This document shows positions 32,887 through 41,716 of a stretch of DNA of 64,000 bases, in pieces. Each line of letters opens with the position of its first letter. The first letter of the stretch is position 1. A program made the translations under genes and the position numbers. Source of the stretch: Halobellus inordinatus. Its GTDB lineage: Archaea > Halobacteriota > Halobacteria > Halobacteriales > Haloferacaceae. The DNA is taken from NCBI RefSeq assembly GCF_024464655.1, contig NZ_JANHAV010000001.1:434001-498000 (forward strand). The letters are read 5' to 3'. The notes beneath the pieces were generated by a model that made no database searches, had not been told where the DNA came from, and saw nothing but the letters and a program-made list of their open reading frames with translations.

Positions 32887-33600
32887 CTACGCCTGTTCTC
32901 GGTCCACTGCTCCGTCGACGAGTTCGACGCGCTCGCTGAGCCAGTGGCGCGCTTCGTCGGCGACAGCTTCGTCCGTCGCGGTGAGTTTCACACGGACCGA
33001 GTCGCCAGGGTAACTCCCGACAGTGACGTCGAAGCGTTCTCGGATCGCCTCGAATCGGTCGATCAGTTCACTCTCGGGTTCGTCGACGTCGACGACCGTC
33101 GTGTAGGTGGCCTCGCCGGAGAACTCGTCGGCGACGGCCTCGAACATCGATTTCATCTCGGTGGGCACGCCCGGGAAGACGTAGATGCCCTCGACGACCG
33201 CGCCGGGCGCGACGCCCGCCTCGTTCGGCAGCATTCGCGCCCCCGCTGGCAGGTCGGTGGTCCCGCCGACGAGGTCCTCCGCGGCGTACCCGCCGTGCTC
33301 GGTCAACCACTCGTGGGCGGTCTCGTGCGGTTCGACGCTGCGTCCGACGGCGGCGGCGACGCCGTCGACTGTCACGTCGTCGTGTGTGGGACCGAGGCCG
33401 CCGGTGACGATGACGGCGTCGTACTCGGCGCGGTACTCGTTGACGACGCGGGCGATGTCGGCGACGACGTCCGGAACGGTCGTGATACGCCCGACGTCGA
33501 CGCCGCGGTCGTTCAACTGTTCGCACAGCCACGCGGCGTTCGTGTTTACTGTGTCACCGGAGAGGATCTCGTCTCCGACGGTGACGATTGCGACTCGCAT
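32887..33600 (-). CDS. CinA-type molybdopterin-binding-fold protein
   Basis: A 237-residue CinA N-terminal (COG1058) domain protein with the MoCF fold: starts MRVAIVTVGDEILSGDTVNTN and carries the GGLGPTHDDVTVDG motif (about 67-80). Bacterial relatives are ADP-ribose or NMN pyrophosphatase/deamidase proteins; the archaeal stand-alone domain is less clear. The C-terminal NMN deamidase domain is absent. Stops 15 bp after the microprotein stop. Confidence 0.9.
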   Translation of the reverse strand: MRVAIVTVGDEILSGDTVNTNAAWLCEQLNDRGVDVGRITTVPDVVADIARVVNEYRAEYDAVIVTGGLGPTHDDVTVDGVAAAVGRSVEPHETAHEWLTEHGGYAAEDLVGGTTDLPAGARMLPNEAGVAPGAVVEGIYVFPGVPTEMKSMFEAVADEFSGEATYTTVVDVDEPESELIDRFEAIRERFDVTVGSYPGDSVRVKLTATDEAVADEARHWLSERVELVDGAVDREQA

Positions 33601-33653
33601 ACCCGTGATATGCCTGAGATGGACAAAAGCGACTCGGCAGCGGGCCGTCGGTC

Positions 33654-34454
33654 TCAGCGCATTCCCGGCGGCGGCCCGTCGTCGAACTCGTCGTCGTCGG
33701 TCTCGACGTCGACGCCCATCTCCATCCGTCGGCGTCGCAAGCGCTCGATCTGTCGCCGGTAGTAGAGCAGCCCGCCGATGCCGATGGCACCGACCAAGGC
33801 GACGATCCCGCCGAAGACGTACAAGTCACGCTGGAGGTAGTACTGCACCGAGATGGTCTCGACCGTCACCGCTTCCTGCCAGACGATGTGGACGCGGCTG
33901 CTGTCGTCGATGGTCGCGTCGTAATTGCCGGGCGAGACTTTCCCGAAGACGGGGAAGTCGATCCGGCGGTCCGGCGGCAACACCACCTCGTAGGTACCGT
34001 CCACGTAGGTGGGCAGCGTGAACCGCTTCGGCGTTCCGCTGCTGGTGTACGCGAGCTTACCGCCGCTAGCCGGTGCGTCTTCCGGCAGTGAGACGATCAT
34101 TTCGTCCCGCGTGCGGCGGATCTCCCCGCCGTTTTCGCGGATCTCTGTGCCGTTCACGACTGTTCCGTTCGGATAGCGATAGCGTACCGATTGGACGGAT
34201 AGCGGATTCGTTCCGCCGAAGCCGTCGCGTCTGAACAGTTCGATAGTCGAACTGTTCGTCTCCATCACGGCCCGGAACTGGGTGTTTGCCTGCACCGTGA
34301 CGTGCACTGTCCGGTTCGTCTCCCACTCGTAGGCGGCGGCCGGTTCGCTGTCGAGTCGTTCGGCGGGCACTGGTCCGGTTCCGAAGCCGAGACAGCCGCT
34401 CATCACTGCGAGCAAGGCGAGACTGCCGGCCGCGAGGAGGAGTCGACGGTTCAT
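33654..34454 (-). CDS. Membrane-anchored lipoprotein (DUF5803-like)
   Basis: The 266-residue protein has a lipoprotein signal with MSGCLGF (Cys at about 21). A beta-rich extracellular domain with several sequons follows, then a transmembrane helix at about 214-233 (FGGIVALVGAIGIGGLLYY) and a charged cytoplasmic tail of Arg and Asp. It therefore has both a lipid anchor and a helix. I recall a haloarchaeal DUF5803 with this architecture; function unknown. It follows the DUF2110 gene in the same direction. Confidence 0.75.
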   Translation of the reverse strand: MNRRLLLAAGSLALLAVMSGCLGFGTGPVPAERLDSEPAAAYEWETNRTVHVTVQANTQFRAVMETNSSTIELFRRDGFGGTNPLSVQSVRYRYPNGTVVNGTEIRENGGEIRRTRDEMIVSLPEDAPASGGKLAYTSSGTPKRFTLPTYVDGTYEVVLPPDRRIDFPVFGKVSPGNYDATIDDSSRVHIVWQEAVTVETISVQYYLQRDLYVFGGIVALVGAIGIGGLLYYRRQIERLRRRRMEMGVDVETDDDEFDDGPPPGMR

Positions 34455-34496
34455 ATGGTGCGAAAGTGGGTCATAGCGTTCGGAGAGGAGTCGACC

Positions 34497-35174
34497 TCAC
34501 GTCAGAACGCACTTCAGCTCCGACGGGAGGTACGAGCCGATGCTGGCGAGCAGCCCTGGCGGGTCGGTGCTCTCGGGGCAGACGATGCTCTGTTCGAGGA
34601 GGCCGAGGCGCTCGACAGTAACGATGTCGGCCGCGTGGCCGGCGCGGTTGACCGTCGCGCGGACTTCGCCGCGCGTCGCGCTGTTGACGTTCACTCGCCC
34701 GCTGCCGTCCTCGCGAGTCCAGTCGTACAGCCGGTCGCGCTCGGCGTCCGCGAGCCGTGGCGTCTCGCCGTAGACGAACCGCAGCGGCGTGTGCTGGACG
34801 ACGCCGAATCGATCCCGGATCTGCGAAGGCGACCCGGTTCCAAGGCCGAGTTCGTCGGCCGGAATCCGGACGCTGTTTCCGTTGCCGACATCGAGCACCC
34901 AGCCGTCTTCGTCCCACGATTCGAGCGTTCCGACGTAGGTCTCTCCGTCCTCGTGGTCGGGAGCGATCTCGCCCCACGACTCGGCGAGGAGGTTGGCGGC
35001 GACAGTCGCGTCCTCGCCGTCGAGGTCGACGTCGAGGAAGTCGTCTTCGCGCACGTCGACCGTCCACTCGACCGATAGCTCGCCGATCTCGTTGCCGACG
35101 AGCGAATTGAAACTGTCGAGGGCTCGCTCGCGGGCGTCGCCATCGACGTAGCATTTGGTTGCGAGCGCGACCAT
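34497..35174 (-). CDS. DUF2110 family protein
   Basis: A 225-residue protein I recognise as DUF2110, often found directly next to tfe in archaea. Two parts are visible: an N-terminal acidic alpha/beta part and a beta-rich central part (VGTLESWDEDGWVLDVGNGNSVRIP). It is translationally coupled to tfe through a one-base TGATG overlap. Conservation of that linkage suggests a link with transcription or RNA handling, but no activity is known. Confidence 0.8.
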   Translation of the reverse strand: MVALATKCYVDGDARERALDSFNSLVGNEIGELSVEWTVDVREDDFLDVDLDGEDATVAANLLAESWGEIAPDHEDGETYVGTLESWDEDGWVLDVGNGNSVRIPADELGLGTGSPSQIRDRFGVVQHTPLRFVYGETPRLADAERDRLYDWTREDGSGRVNVNSATRGEVRATVNRAGHAADIVTVERLGLLEQSIVCPESTDPPGLLASIGSYLPSELKCVLT

Positions 35175-35704
35175 CAGTCGTCTCGACCTACGTCGACGTT
35201 GAGTTCGTCGCGAAGCTCCTCGATCCGTCGCTCCATCGAGTCGACCATCTCGTCGTTCTCCATCGGTTCCAGCGGTGCGCCGGTCTCGGGGCACTGAAAG
35301 CCCTGCTCCATCGCCTCGGAGAACTCGAAGCGGATCCCCGCCGGTTCCGAGAGGTAGAACTCGTGGGTCCGTTCGTACTCCAGGCGTTCTTCGAGGGCGT
35401 CGAGAAGGCGGTGCATCTCCTCTTGGAGGTTTTCCGGAATGTTCTCGTAGTGGAACGTCCAGAGATAGGTGAGCCACCCGGAGTCCTCGTCGCGGACCCG
35501 GCGATAGGACGCCAGATCGTTCTCATAGAGGATGAAGAGCGCCCGTCGAACGTCGTTGAGCTCGAGGCCCAGTTCCTCGGCGAGTTCCTCGTCGGTTACC
35601 TCGCCGTCAGGCGGGGCCGCGGCCACCGGCATCCCCGTCGGTCCCACCAGCTCGTGGAGGTATTTCTGGATGACAGGGTCGTTCAGCAGCTCCTCAAAAG
35701 CCAT
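35174..35704 (-). CDS. tfe: Transcription factor E, alpha subunit
   Basis: The 176-residue TFE assists open-complex formation by archaeal RNA polymerase. An N-terminal winged helix (about 5-85) matches the TFE family, with LYENDLASYRRVRDEDSGW in the wing. A helix and a degenerate zinc ribbon follow at about 115-148. Of the four usual cysteines only C138 is visible: the first CxxC pair is S119 and A122, and the last Cys is T141. Translationally coupled to the DUF2110 gene. Confidence 0.94.
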   Translation of the reverse strand: MAFEELLNDPVIQKYLHELVGPTGMPVAAAPPDGEVTDEELAEELGLELNDVRRALFILYENDLASYRRVRDEDSGWLTYLWTFHYENIPENLQEEMHRLLDALEERLEYERTHEFYLSEPAGIRFEFSEAMEQGFQCPETGAPLEPMENDEMVDSMERRIEELRDELNVDVGRDD

Positions 35705-36284
35705 TGTACACAGTTGCGCCGCTCAGTCGTTTTAAAGTTGCGGAAGCCGGGACGCTCGTCTGCTCCGGTATGTTTCCATACAGCCACTACTTAGAATTAT
35801 GACAACACCTCGAAAACTATTCAGAATGATTTATTATTATGTACCTCGTAAGTATAATTCCCGCGAGAAGGCGGGGACACACTGGACGACTCGTTTCAGA
35901 TCGCCTGGACGCTGGTGAGACGAAACGAGCTAGGAGCCACAACCGAAGAGTCCGTCACAAGACGACGAGGTTTCGGTTCCGAAGGAGGACCGCACCGTCC
36001 CGAACGCTCGACCGCCCGGGCGGCCGAGGGACAAGGCCAACTATCGGAGTACGCGCAAGCGGACTTCGTGAAATTCGGCGACGGCACGTCGACAATGCCG
36101 GTGGGAACCCGGCTAACGCTTCGGCAAGCGCCGGTGAGATTCCGGATAAAGTCGGCGTGTCGAAGCTAGATGGCCGTGTGGGTCGGGGAAAACGTCTCCC
36201 GTCCGGGTCTACACCGCCGTTCTCGCGCATTTCTCTTCGACGCCGTTGTATCCCGCTTAGCGAGTCGTCGCCGACCGCTGCCGT
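35705..36284. other. 580-bp gap with potential RNA structure, no clear gene
   Basis: Between tfe and trm56. The first 150 bp are AT-rich (35785-35860). From about 35860 to 36170 the sequence is GC-rich and full of inverted repeats: CTCGTTTC / GAAACGAG (35896-35934), a stem around CCGCCCGGGCGG at about 36010-36021, and GCTTCG / CGAAGC at about 36118-36166. Open frames in both strands lack haloarchaeal codon bias. It could be a structured RNA or an eroded gene. I find no RNase P or SRP signature. Confidence 0.35.
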
Positions 36285-36839
36285 TCACGATCTCTCTTCG
36301 AGTTCCTCGGCGTCGACGACGCGCTTGCCGCGCTCCTGTGGGAGCACCCGACGGTCTGCGTCGGGCCACTCCTGTTCGAGTTCGCGACCCTCGAAGAGCC
36401 GGTCGAGGAAGACGGCCAGTCCCGCGACTTCCGAGTGCGGTTGGTTGGTGACGCCGACGTTCCAGTCGGCGTGTTCGTACACCTCGAAGGGGACCTTCTC
36501 GCCACCGACGACGATCAGGAGTGGCGCTTCCCGGTGCGCCTCTCGGATGTCTCCTTCGACGTCCTGGACGCGCTCGCCGTACATCGTGAGGTGGACGACG
36601 TGCCCGTCCCACTCGCGGATCGTCGCGTCCAGCTGATCCGTCAGTTCGACGTCGAAGGGGCCGCCGAACCGCCCGGTGATGTCTTGGACGGTCTCCTCCG
36701 ATTGGCCGGCGTTGCCGGGGAAGATCACTCGGTCCGCGCCGAGCGCTCGCGCCGTGAGGCCAACGTGCGTCGTCATCCGGTCGTCTCGACCGGGCCGGTG
36801 GCCGTAGCGGAGCACGGCCACTTCGGATTCGTCTTGCAT
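36285..36839 (-). CDS. trm56: tRNA (cytidine-56-2'-O)-methyltransferase
   Basis: Archaea-specific SPOUT enzyme that 2'-O-methylates C56 in the T-loop of tRNAs. The 184-residue protein shows the characteristic VLRYGHRPGRDDRMTTHVGL beginning, and the deep-knot SAM site in IVVGGEKVPFEVYE and NVGVTNQPHSEVAGLAVFLDR. Length is as expected. Divergent from the epimerase gene. Confidence 0.93.
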   Translation of the reverse strand: MQDESEVAVLRYGHRPGRDDRMTTHVGLTARALGADRVIFPGNAGQSEETVQDITGRFGGPFDVELTDQLDATIREWDGHVVHLTMYGERVQDVEGDIREAHREAPLLIVVGGEKVPFEVYEHADWNVGVTNQPHSEVAGLAVFLDRLFEGRELEQEWPDADRRVLPQERGKRVVDAEELEERS

Positions 36840-36969
36840 AGCCGAATCGAGACGGTGCGGGCGCTAAGGCGCTTCGGATGGCGTACGCGCTCGTCGACGC
36901 CATACGATCGCCGGTGTCCGCGACCCCGAAAAGGAGAACGCACTTACCGCTGTCTACTGCATCACGAGT

Positions 36970-37914
36970 ATGGACCTCTCCGAGAAGCGAATCGTCGTCA
37001 CCGGCGGCGCAGGCCTCGTCGGCTCGCACCTCGCGAACCGACTCCGCGACGACAACGACGTCGTCGTCGCCGACGACCTCTCGAAAGGCACGCGAGACCG
37101 CGTCCCTGCGGGCGTCGAGTTCGTCGAGGCGGATATGACGTCCCCAGACGACGTCGCGGACGTCATCACCGCCGACGTCGACCTCGTCTTCCACCTGGCA
37201 GCCTACACGGACACGAACTTCGCCGACCCGCGGAAGCTCTTCGAGGAGAACACCGAGATGACCTACAACGTCCTCGAACGGATGGCGGAGGTCGGCGTCT
37301 CGGACATTGCCTTTACCTCCTCGTCGACCGTGTACGGCGAAGCGCCGCGGCCGACGCCCGAGGACTTCGCACCCCTCGAACCGATCAGCGTCTACGGCGC
37401 GTCGAAACTCGCCGACGAGGGGCTGCTCTCGACGTACGCTCACGCGAAAGACTTCACCGTGTGGTGCTTCCGCTTCGCGAACATCGTCGGGCCGCACCAG
37501 CGCGGCAACGTCGTCCCGGACTTCATCGAGAAACTGCTTGCGGACCCCGAGACGCTCGAAATTCTCGGGGACGGTCGCCAGGAGAAGTCCTACCTCCACG
37601 TCACCGAGTGCGTCGACGCCATCTGCCACGTCGTCGAGCACGCCGACGCCGCGATGAACACCTACAATCTGGGAACGCGAACCACGACCTCCGTGAACCG
37701 CATCGCAGACATCGTCGCCGACGTGATGGATCTCGACCCCGACTACGCGTACACCGGCGGCGACCGCGGTTGGGAGGGCGACGTCCCGCGGATGCGGCTC
37801 TCCGTCGAGAAGCTCTCGGGGCTCGGCTGGGAAGCCGACGCCTCCAGCGACGACGCCGTCCGCCGCGCCGCCGAGGAACTCTACGAGGAACTGCGCGCCG
37901 AATCCGAGGCGTAG
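36970..37914 (+). CDS. NAD-dependent sugar-nucleotide epimerase/dehydratase
   Basis: A 314-residue extended short-chain dehydrogenase. NAD motif TGGAGLVG (11-18), Thr/Ser in FTSSSTVYG, and the catalytic Y142-x3-K146 pair in SVYGASK are all visible. It is similar to GalE/UDP-glucuronate-type epimerases of haloarchaeal surface glycan pathways; the sugar is unknown. It is not surrounded by glycosyltransferases here. Single gene. Confidence 0.92.
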   Translation: MDLSEKRIVVTGGAGLVGSHLANRLRDDNDVVVADDLSKGTRDRVPAGVEFVEADMTSPDDVADVITADVDLVFHLAAYTDTNFADPRKLFEENTEMTYNVLERMAEVGVSDIAFTSSSTVYGEAPRPTPEDFAPLEPISVYGASKLADEGLLSTYAHAKDFTVWCFRFANIVGPHQRGNVVPDFIEKLLADPETLEILGDGRQEKSYLHVTECVDAICHVVEHADAAMNTYNLGTRTTTSVNRIADIVADVMDLDPDYAYTGGDRGWEGDVPRMRLSVEKLSGLGWEADASSDDAVRRAAEELYEELRAESEA

Positions 37915-38004
37915 CGAGCGCGAGAGAAAGCGGCGACCCGGCGACTCACAGAGCCCCCACCCTGGAACGGCACCACTTTCACCCCGCATCGATTACGTCG
38001 CCCC

Positions 38005-38781
38005 GTGCAGTTCGTCGGCTACGACACGGACCAGCCAGGACTCTTCGTGAGCCACGCGACCGGCACGGACGCCGACGCTCCATACGACGTCGAATTCGTC
38101 TCGCTCGATCCTGGCACCGAACTCGCGTACACCCTCGGCGAGCGTCACTGCGCTGGCACCCTCACCGACGAGGGTCACATCCCCTGTTCGAATCCGACGG
38201 CGCCGTACTGCCCGCAGCACCGCTCGACGTGGGTCTGTGCGAAGTGCACCGGGACGTGCCTGAAAGACGAGATGGACTGCGTCGAGGAACACGCGATCTA
38301 CCTCGCGGCCTTCGCGCCGGACGTGTTCAAGGTCGGCGTGACGAAGGCGTGGCGGCTGGAGACGCGACTCCGCGAGCAGGGCGCAGATCGCGGCGCGCTC
38401 CTCCAGACAGTCCCGGACGGTCGGATCGCGCGAGAGCGCGAGGCCGAGATCGCCGCCGAAATCCCGGATCGGGTCCGCGTGCCGACGAAGCGCGCGGGAC
38501 TCCACCGCGATGTCGATGGCGACGCCTGGGACGCACTGCTCGCGGAGTACGACGTCGACGACGCCGACCGCTTCGACTTCGCGTACGGACTCGACCTTCG
38601 CGATCGCCCCGTCGCCGAGACGATCGCCACCGGAACTGTCCGCGGCGTTCAGGGCCGCCTCCTCGTGCTCGATCACGCCGGGAGCACGTACGCAGTCGAC
38701 CTCCGCGACCTCGTCGGCTACGAGGCGACGGCGGAGGCGACGACGCGCGATGTCCAAGCGAGTCTCGGCGCGTGGGGGTGA
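38005..38781 (+). CDS. DUF2797 zinc and GIY-YIG-like protein
   Basis: A 258-residue protein with a cysteine-rich N-terminal half: CAGTL, IPCSN, YCPQH, and VCAKCTGTC plus DC. This is followed by a segment that reads like the first strands and helix of a GIY-YIG nuclease fold (IYLAAF ... FKVGVTKAWRLETRLREQGA). Start at GTG 38005. The family is DUF2797. Catalytic function is not known. A C-terminal beta-domain (about 200-258) follows. It is a single-gene unit. Confidence 0.82.
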   Translation: MQFVGYDTDQPGLFVSHATGTDADAPYDVEFVSLDPGTELAYTLGERHCAGTLTDEGHIPCSNPTAPYCPQHRSTWVCAKCTGTCLKDEMDCVEEHAIYLAAFAPDVFKVGVTKAWRLETRLREQGADRGALLQTVPDGRIAREREAEIAAEIPDRVRVPTKRAGLHRDVDGDAWDALLAEYDVDDADRFDFAYGLDLRDRPVAETIATGTVRGVQGRLLVLDHAGSTYAVDLRDLVGYEATAEATTRDVQASLGAWG

Positions 38782-38912
38782 CCCGTGCCACCGGCCGATT
38801 CGGTTCGGAAAACCCCCCGACGCCGTACCCGAATTAAACGGATCAAATTCGGGTGAATCCGGGATCAGTACCTGCAGTATAAATGGTCGTTCGGGGTCTC
38901 GAACCGGGTGCA

Positions 38913-40106
38913 ATGAACCGAACCACAATCGCGAGCGTCCTCGTCGCGGCGCTGGTGCTCCTCGCCGGCTGTTCCGGCGGGATCACCGGCTCGCAAGACG
39001 GGACTGCAACTGACGGATCGACGACGACCGCGGCACAGTCGACGACCGGCGCGACAGACAGCGGCACGCTGAATCTCTACGTCAGCGACGAACAGAACGC
39101 GATCAGTGACTTCGAACACCTCAACGTCACGATTACCAGAGTCGGCCTGAACCCGGCCGACGACGATGGCGACGATACTGACGATGCTGACGATGAGGAT
39201 TCGGACGACACCAAGGAGAGCGGTGACGAGACGAACGAGAGCGACGACACCGCGACCGGCGCCGAGAACGTCACTGAGACGACGACCGAAACCCAGACCG
39301 AATCGCCCGAGACAGAGACTGAATCGGACGACGACGTCGAGAGTGACGCCGAGGACGGCGAGGGCGAGTGGGTCGAATACGAAGTCGACAGCCGGACCGT
39401 CGATCTGACGCGCCTGCAGGGCGCAAACGCGACGAAGCTCTCGTCGTTCGACGTCCAGAACGGCACCTACGAGAAGGTCTTCGTCTACGTCTCCGAAGTG
39501 AACGGGACGCTGAAAGACGGCAGCGACCAGCGCGTGAAACTCCCGAGCGGGAAGCTTCAGTTGAACTCGGAGTTCACCGTCGGTAACGGCGAGTCGGTCG
39601 ACTTCGTCTTCGACATCACGGCAGTGAAGGCCGGCCAGAGCGGGAAGTACATCCTCAAGCCGGTCATCTCCGAGTCCGGGACGGATGTCGAGATCGACCC
39701 GGTCGATGAGGATAAAGACGACGAGGACGGCGAGAAGGGCGAGAACGATGCTGACGACGAACGAGGCGACGCGAGCGAACAGTCCGCGGAAGCGACTGCC
39801 GCGTTGAACGCTAGTTTCGTCGGCAACGTCACGCAGGGAGAGAACGCGACGGTCAGCGTCACGCAGAACGGCTCCGCCGTCGCGAACGCGACGGTCGCCG
39901 TCGACGACGACCGAGTCGGGGAGACTGACGCCGACGGTACGGCCACGGTTTCGGTTCCCGGCGATGCCGAGGAACTCGAAGTGACGATCACCCGCGGCGA
40001 CGCCGAAACCGAACTGACAGTCGAGTTCGAGACGGAGTCGTCCCGAGAGACGCAGTCGACGACGCAATCGAGTAGCGACGGCGGAACGTCGACCGCGACG
40101 AGCTAA
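38913..40106 (+). CDS. DUF4382 lipoprotein
   Basis: A 397-residue secreted lipoprotein (LLAGCSG lipobox at about 20-26). A DUF4382 domain is split by a 70-residue Asp/Glu/Thr run: TLNLYVSDEQNAISDFEHLN lies before it and RTVDLTRLQGANATKLSSF after it. After the domain come an acidic linker and a small Ig-like domain (about 310-375, ATVSVTQNGSAVANATVAV). Thr/Ser-rich tail. A TATA box TATAAAT at 38878-38884 is about 30 bp upstream of the ATG. Role at the cell surface unknown. Confidence 0.87.
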   Translation: MNRTTIASVLVAALVLLAGCSGGITGSQDGTATDGSTTTAAQSTTGATDSGTLNLYVSDEQNAISDFEHLNVTITRVGLNPADDDGDDTDDADDEDSDDTKESGDETNESDDTATGAENVTETTTETQTESPETETESDDDVESDAEDGEGEWVEYEVDSRTVDLTRLQGANATKLSSFDVQNGTYEKVFVYVSEVNGTLKDGSDQRVKLPSGKLQLNSEFTVGNGESVDFVFDITAVKAGQSGKYILKPVISESGTDVEIDPVDEDKDDEDGEKGENDADDERGDASEQSAEATAALNASFVGNVTQGENATVSVTQNGSAVANATVAVDDDRVGETDADGTATVSVPGDAEELEVTITRGDAETELTVEFETESSRETQSTTQSSSDGGTSTATS

Positions 40107-40185
40107 CGCCGCGACGATCACAGAGCGGCACCCACACAGCGGCATCTCCCGCGTTCTGCTTCTTCACACCTATTTTCTCGTGCTC

Positions 40186-40265
40186 ATAGGGATTAACGTA
40201 CGTCTCCATAGATTTCTCGCCGGACGGTACAGCGAGAATCTCCGAACAGTTACGACACTCCCTAT
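40186..40265 (+). mobile_element. 80-bp palindromic MITE-like element, copy 2
   Basis: Same length as the copy at 24967-25046 and in the same orientation. Ends are ATAGGGATTAACGTAC (40186-40201) and TTACGACACTCCCTAT (40250-40265). The core TCTCGCCGGACGGTAC is identical apart from one base. The last base coincides with the final base of the TGA stop of the MFS gene on the minus strand, mirroring the situation at cheD. Confidence 0.75.
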
Positions 40266-41560
40266 CAGTCTCCAGCCGCGGGCGTCGCGACCGGCGTCTC
40301 CCGCGTCCGCAGGTAGGTAATGACGAAGATGCCCGTCGCGACGCCGATGAACGCCGCGGCGGTGAGAAACGCCGCAGTCGTCGAGACGGCGTCCTTGATC
40401 CCGCCGACGAGGACCGGCCCCGTGACCTGGCCGACCTTCCAGGCGATCGACCGGAGCGACATACTCGACGCCACCGAATCGAGCGTCTCACCCTCTTCGA
40501 CGAACAGCGCCATACTCGCAGGTAGCCGGACACTGTCGGCGATACCGAGAATGCCGTAGGCAGCGAAGAGCGCGAAGAACGCCCCACCGAGCACCTGCGT
40601 CCGGCCGAACGCGTCGAAGCGAACCGGCTGGATCGCCCCCTCGAACACGAGTGCGAACGGGATGAGTGCCGTCCCGAGTCCGTACAGGAGCGCGCCGACG
40701 GCGACGAACCAGTATCGCCGGCCGATCCGGTCGGTCAGATCGCCCATATACCCCTGGAAGATCGACTTCGTTAGCTTCCCGCCGGCGAGGATCCACCCGA
40801 TGGCGAAGGCGTTGATCCCGAACTCGGTTCGCGCGAAGATCGGCAGGAAGATGATGACGGCCATCTTGCCGACCGAGAAGCCGACCCGGAAAATCACGAG
40901 CGCGCGGATCATCGGCCGGCTCAGCAGGGATCGGAACGTCTCCATGCCGGTCGCCTCGTCGGGGTCTTTCTGTCCGCCAGGGTTGTCGCGGAGGTAGCGC
41001 CACACGAGGACGAGCGCGAGGAACGTGATCGCCGTCAGCGCCGCGTACGCCCAGACGAAATCGTAGGTGTAGAGCAGATAGCCACCGATGACGTCGCCGG
41101 CGAGACTGGAGAAGGCACCGACCTGATTGTACGCGCCGAGCCAGCGACCGCTGCCGTCCTCGGGGCTGATCTCGCCGACGACGGCCGAGCCGGTGATCCA
41201 AAGCAGGCTGGCGCCGAGCCCCTGGAGGATTCGGATCAGGATCACGTGCACCGAGTTCTCGACTAGCGCGAAGCCGACGAAGACGGCGACGTTGATCGCC
41301 AGGCCGGCGAGCAGGAAGTGCTTGGCGTTGCCCGTGTCGACTTTCCGGCCGAGCGGGAGGACGACGAGCAACTGCGCGATAGCGAAGGCCGTGCCGAACA
41401 GCCCCTCGACGATGCCGGTCGTCCCGAACTGGTCGGCGTAGAGCGCCAGCGCGATCAGGATCGTCGAGTAGGCCTGACTCCGGGCGAAGGCGACCCCGGA
41501 CAGCGCGGCGAACTCCCGGTCGCGCAGGAGTCCGAGCGCTCCGCTGGCGTGTCCTGTCAT
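40265..41560 (-). CDS. MFS transporter
   Basis: A 431-residue major facilitator with about 12 transmembrane helices. The cytoplasmic loop motif between helices 2 and 3 is GRKVDTGNAKH, and a charged central loop lies near residues 195-215. The second-half motif GDLTDRIGRRYW matches the MFS signature. Substrate unknown. The stop codon lies at the border of the palindromic element. Start: ATG at 41560. Confidence 0.9.
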   Translation of the reverse strand: MTGHASGALGLLRDREFAALSGVAFARSQAYSTILIALALYADQFGTTGIVEGLFGTAFAIAQLLVVLPLGRKVDTGNAKHFLLAGLAINVAVFVGFALVENSVHVILIRILQGLGASLLWITGSAVVGEISPEDGSGRWLGAYNQVGAFSSLAGDVIGGYLLYTYDFVWAYAALTAITFLALVLVWRYLRDNPGGQKDPDEATGMETFRSLLSRPMIRALVIFRVGFSVGKMAVIIFLPIFARTEFGINAFAIGWILAGGKLTKSIFQGYMGDLTDRIGRRYWFVAVGALLYGLGTALIPFALVFEGAIQPVRFDAFGRTQVLGGAFFALFAAYGILGIADSVRLPASMALFVEEGETLDSVASSMSLRSIAWKVGQVTGPVLVGGIKDAVSTTAAFLTAAAFIGVATGIFVITYLRTRETPVATPAAGD

Positions 41561-41716
41561 TGCGTGTTCGAATCGCCGCCGTCGACGGAATTAAACGGCA
41601 CTATTCGGGGAGCCACAGGGGTGTGTTGCCGGGTGACGTAGTCGAGGCCGAGGGGGTCGCGCGTCGTCTACTCACCGGACACAGCGCCGTCGCTCGCGAA
41701 CGTGAAAACGGTATGA

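Noticed and set aside
35990-36140. RNase P RNA in the tfe/trm56 gap (GAACCCGGCTAA resembles a conserved region)
   Set aside because: The essential GAGGAAAGUCC-like region and the matching P4 pairing are missing.
35839-36636. A 265-codon plus-strand frame reaching from the tfe gap into trm56
   Set aside because: It runs antisense across the trm56 gene, has un-haloarchaeal composition (Ser/Arg-rich) and no motif.
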